NCBI RefSeq assembly: GCF_900109615.1
Contig: NZ_FOIX01000001.1
Location: 1-64,000, forward strand
Direction: 5' to 3'
Length of the DNA: 64,000 nucleotides
From: Kaistella antarctica
Lineage (GTDB): Bacteria > Bacteroidota > Bacteroidia > Flavobacteriales > Weeksellaceae
Positions 63,180 to 64,000 of the stretch are shown in pieces (positions within the stretch are counted from its first letter, which is position 1; each line of letters begins with the position of its first letter). A program made the position numbers and the translations under genes. The notes below the pieces were generated by a model, which saw nothing but the letters and a program-made list of their open reading frames with translations, was not told where the DNA came from and searched no databases.

Positions 63180-63187
63180 TATATTTG
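63180..63187 (+). promoter_or_regulatory. -7 element of the UDP-glucose dehydrogenase gene
   Basis: TATATTTG, a perfect TAnnTTTG, 22 nt upstream of the GTG start. No TTG at proper spacing. Confidence 0.5.
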
Positions 63188-63209
63188 CCAGAATAAAAAA
63201 ACTCTAATT

Positions 63210-64000
63210 GTGAATATTACAATCGTTGGAACAGGCTATGTCGGGTTGGTTACCGGAACTACTTTAGCAGAATTGGGCAACACGGTTTATTGTGTTGATA
63301 TCGATGCAAAAAAAGTAGAACGCATGAAGAAAGGAATCGTCCCTATTTATGAACCAGGTCTAGAAGAAATTTTCCTTCGAAATATTCAAGCACAACGTTT
63401 ATTTTTCACCACTGATCTTAAAGAAGCACTCGAAAAAAGTGAAGTTATTTATCTTGCGTTGCCGACTCCGCCTGGCGAAGACGGTTCAGCAGATCTTTCT
63501 TATGTTATTTCGGTAGCCAACCAAATTGGTGATTTGATTACGGATTATAAAGTCATCGTTAATAAATCTACTGTTCCAGTGGGAACAGCCGAGATCGTGC
63601 GAAAAACGATTGCGGCAAAAACAGATGTCCCGTTTGATGTTGTTTCTAATCCAGAATTTTTACGGGAAGGTTTCGCGATTGATGATTCGATGAATCCTGC
63701 GCGAGTCATAGTTGGCAGTGAGTCGGAGAAAGCTCAGGAAATCATGGCAAAAATTTATCAGCCCTTTACCAATATCGGAATTCCAATTATTTTCATGGAT
63801 GAGAAATCGTCTGAATTAACCAAGTACGCAGCCAATTCTTTTCTTGCCGTAAAGATTACCTTTATGAATGAGATTGCGAATTACTGCGAAAAAGTCGGTG
63901 CTGATGTTGATAAAGTTCGTTTAGGAATGGGTTCTGACGACCGAATCGGCCACCGTTTTCTTTTTCCTGGAATCGGTTACGGCGGAAGTTGTTTCCCGAA
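63210..64000 (+). CDS. UDP-glucose 6-dehydrogenase, cut by the window edge
   Basis: 263 full codons are visible and the frame runs off the right edge. NITIVGTGYVGLVTGTTLAE (2-21) is the NAD-binding start, LALPTPPGEDGSADLSYV, NKSTVPVGTAE and NPEFLREGFAIDD follow, and GIGYGGSCFP at the very end carries the catalytic Cys261. It oxidises UDP-glucose to UDP-glucuronate for surface polysaccharide. The start is GTG at 63210; no ATG exists before residue 40. It diverges from rimP. The related UDP-sugar dehydrogenases (for example UDP-ManNAc) cannot be wholly excluded, but the motifs favour UDP-glucose. Confidence 0.92.
   Translation, partial: MNITIVGTGYVGLVTGTTLAELGNTVYCVDIDAKKVERMKKGIVPIYEPGLEEIFLRNIQAQRLFFTTDLKEALEKSEVIYLALPTPPGEDGSADLSYVISVANQIGDLITDYKVIVNKSTVPVGTAEIVRKTIAAKTDVPFDVVSNPEFLREGFAIDDSMNPARVIVGSESEKAQEIMAKIYQPFTNIGIPIIFMDEKSSELTKYAANSFLAVKITFMNEIANYCEKVGADVDKVRLGMGSDDRIGHRFLFPGIGYGGSCFP

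Overview
The window looks like a piece of chromosome from a member of the Flavobacteriia, most probably Weeksellaceae (Chryseobacterium, Kaistella or a close relative). The evidence is low GC with A-rich start regions, many promoters of the Bacteroidota TTG / TAnnTTTG type, three SusC/SusD pairs, GLPGLI, Porin_10 and GYDIA family proteins, a bacillithiol enzyme (BshC), ATP-type PEP carboxykinase and an IF-2 with a long N-terminus. Most of it is ordinary chromosomal gene content. I see no prophage, insertion sequence, CRISPR array or recognisable defence island.

Layout. 1-320 holds no convincing gene and is unusually GC- and purine-rich; it may be part of a structured RNA. 379-6264 (minus strand) is the TonB energising cluster exbB-exbD-exbD-tonB, followed by a small membrane protein, a PstS-like lipoprotein and a TPR protein. 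Then come leuS, a lipocalin-like lipoprotein, and on the plus strand a glycosyltransferase with an uncharacterised partner. 11495-15435 is a minus-strand run ending in an ECF sigma factor: O-methyltransferase, NlpC/P60, DUF1648, waaA, sigma. An OmpA lipoprotein diverges from tilS and dsbD. A minus-strand AAA ATPase/YggS pair and a GLPGLI gene broken by a frameshift follow. 23.9-33.9 kb is a patchwork of small envelope proteins, a DUF892 protein, a PspC/GNAT pair, a large membrane-bound patatin, a SIMPL protein, two paralogous carboxypeptidase-regulatory-domain proteins and the tmRNA gene.

33.9-43.6 kb holds an SRPBCC protein, pckA, and the row bshC, LysM/PBP1 protein, fabD, GYDIA kinase, with a porin upstream. 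43.7-58.0 kb contains three consecutive susC-susD cassettes, each with its own leader and terminator. The three leaders share sequence from the -7 element to the start codon, including an inverted repeat. The window ends with rimP-nusA-infB (minus strand) diverging from a UDP-glucose dehydrogenase gene cut by the window edge.

How the parts fit: ExbBD/TonB would energise the three SusC transporters. Most other secreted products here are envelope lipoproteins or barrels. The most interesting non-coding signals are the shared susC leader, a terminator-like hairpin between the rimP promoter and its start codon (a candidate attenuator), a two-copy dispersed hairpin element with compensating stem changes (23.8 and 32.9 kb), an inverted repeat around a 16-bp palindrome at 23.6 kb, and the unexplained 1-320 segment. 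All functional statements rest on reading translations and motifs by eye; no database search was run.
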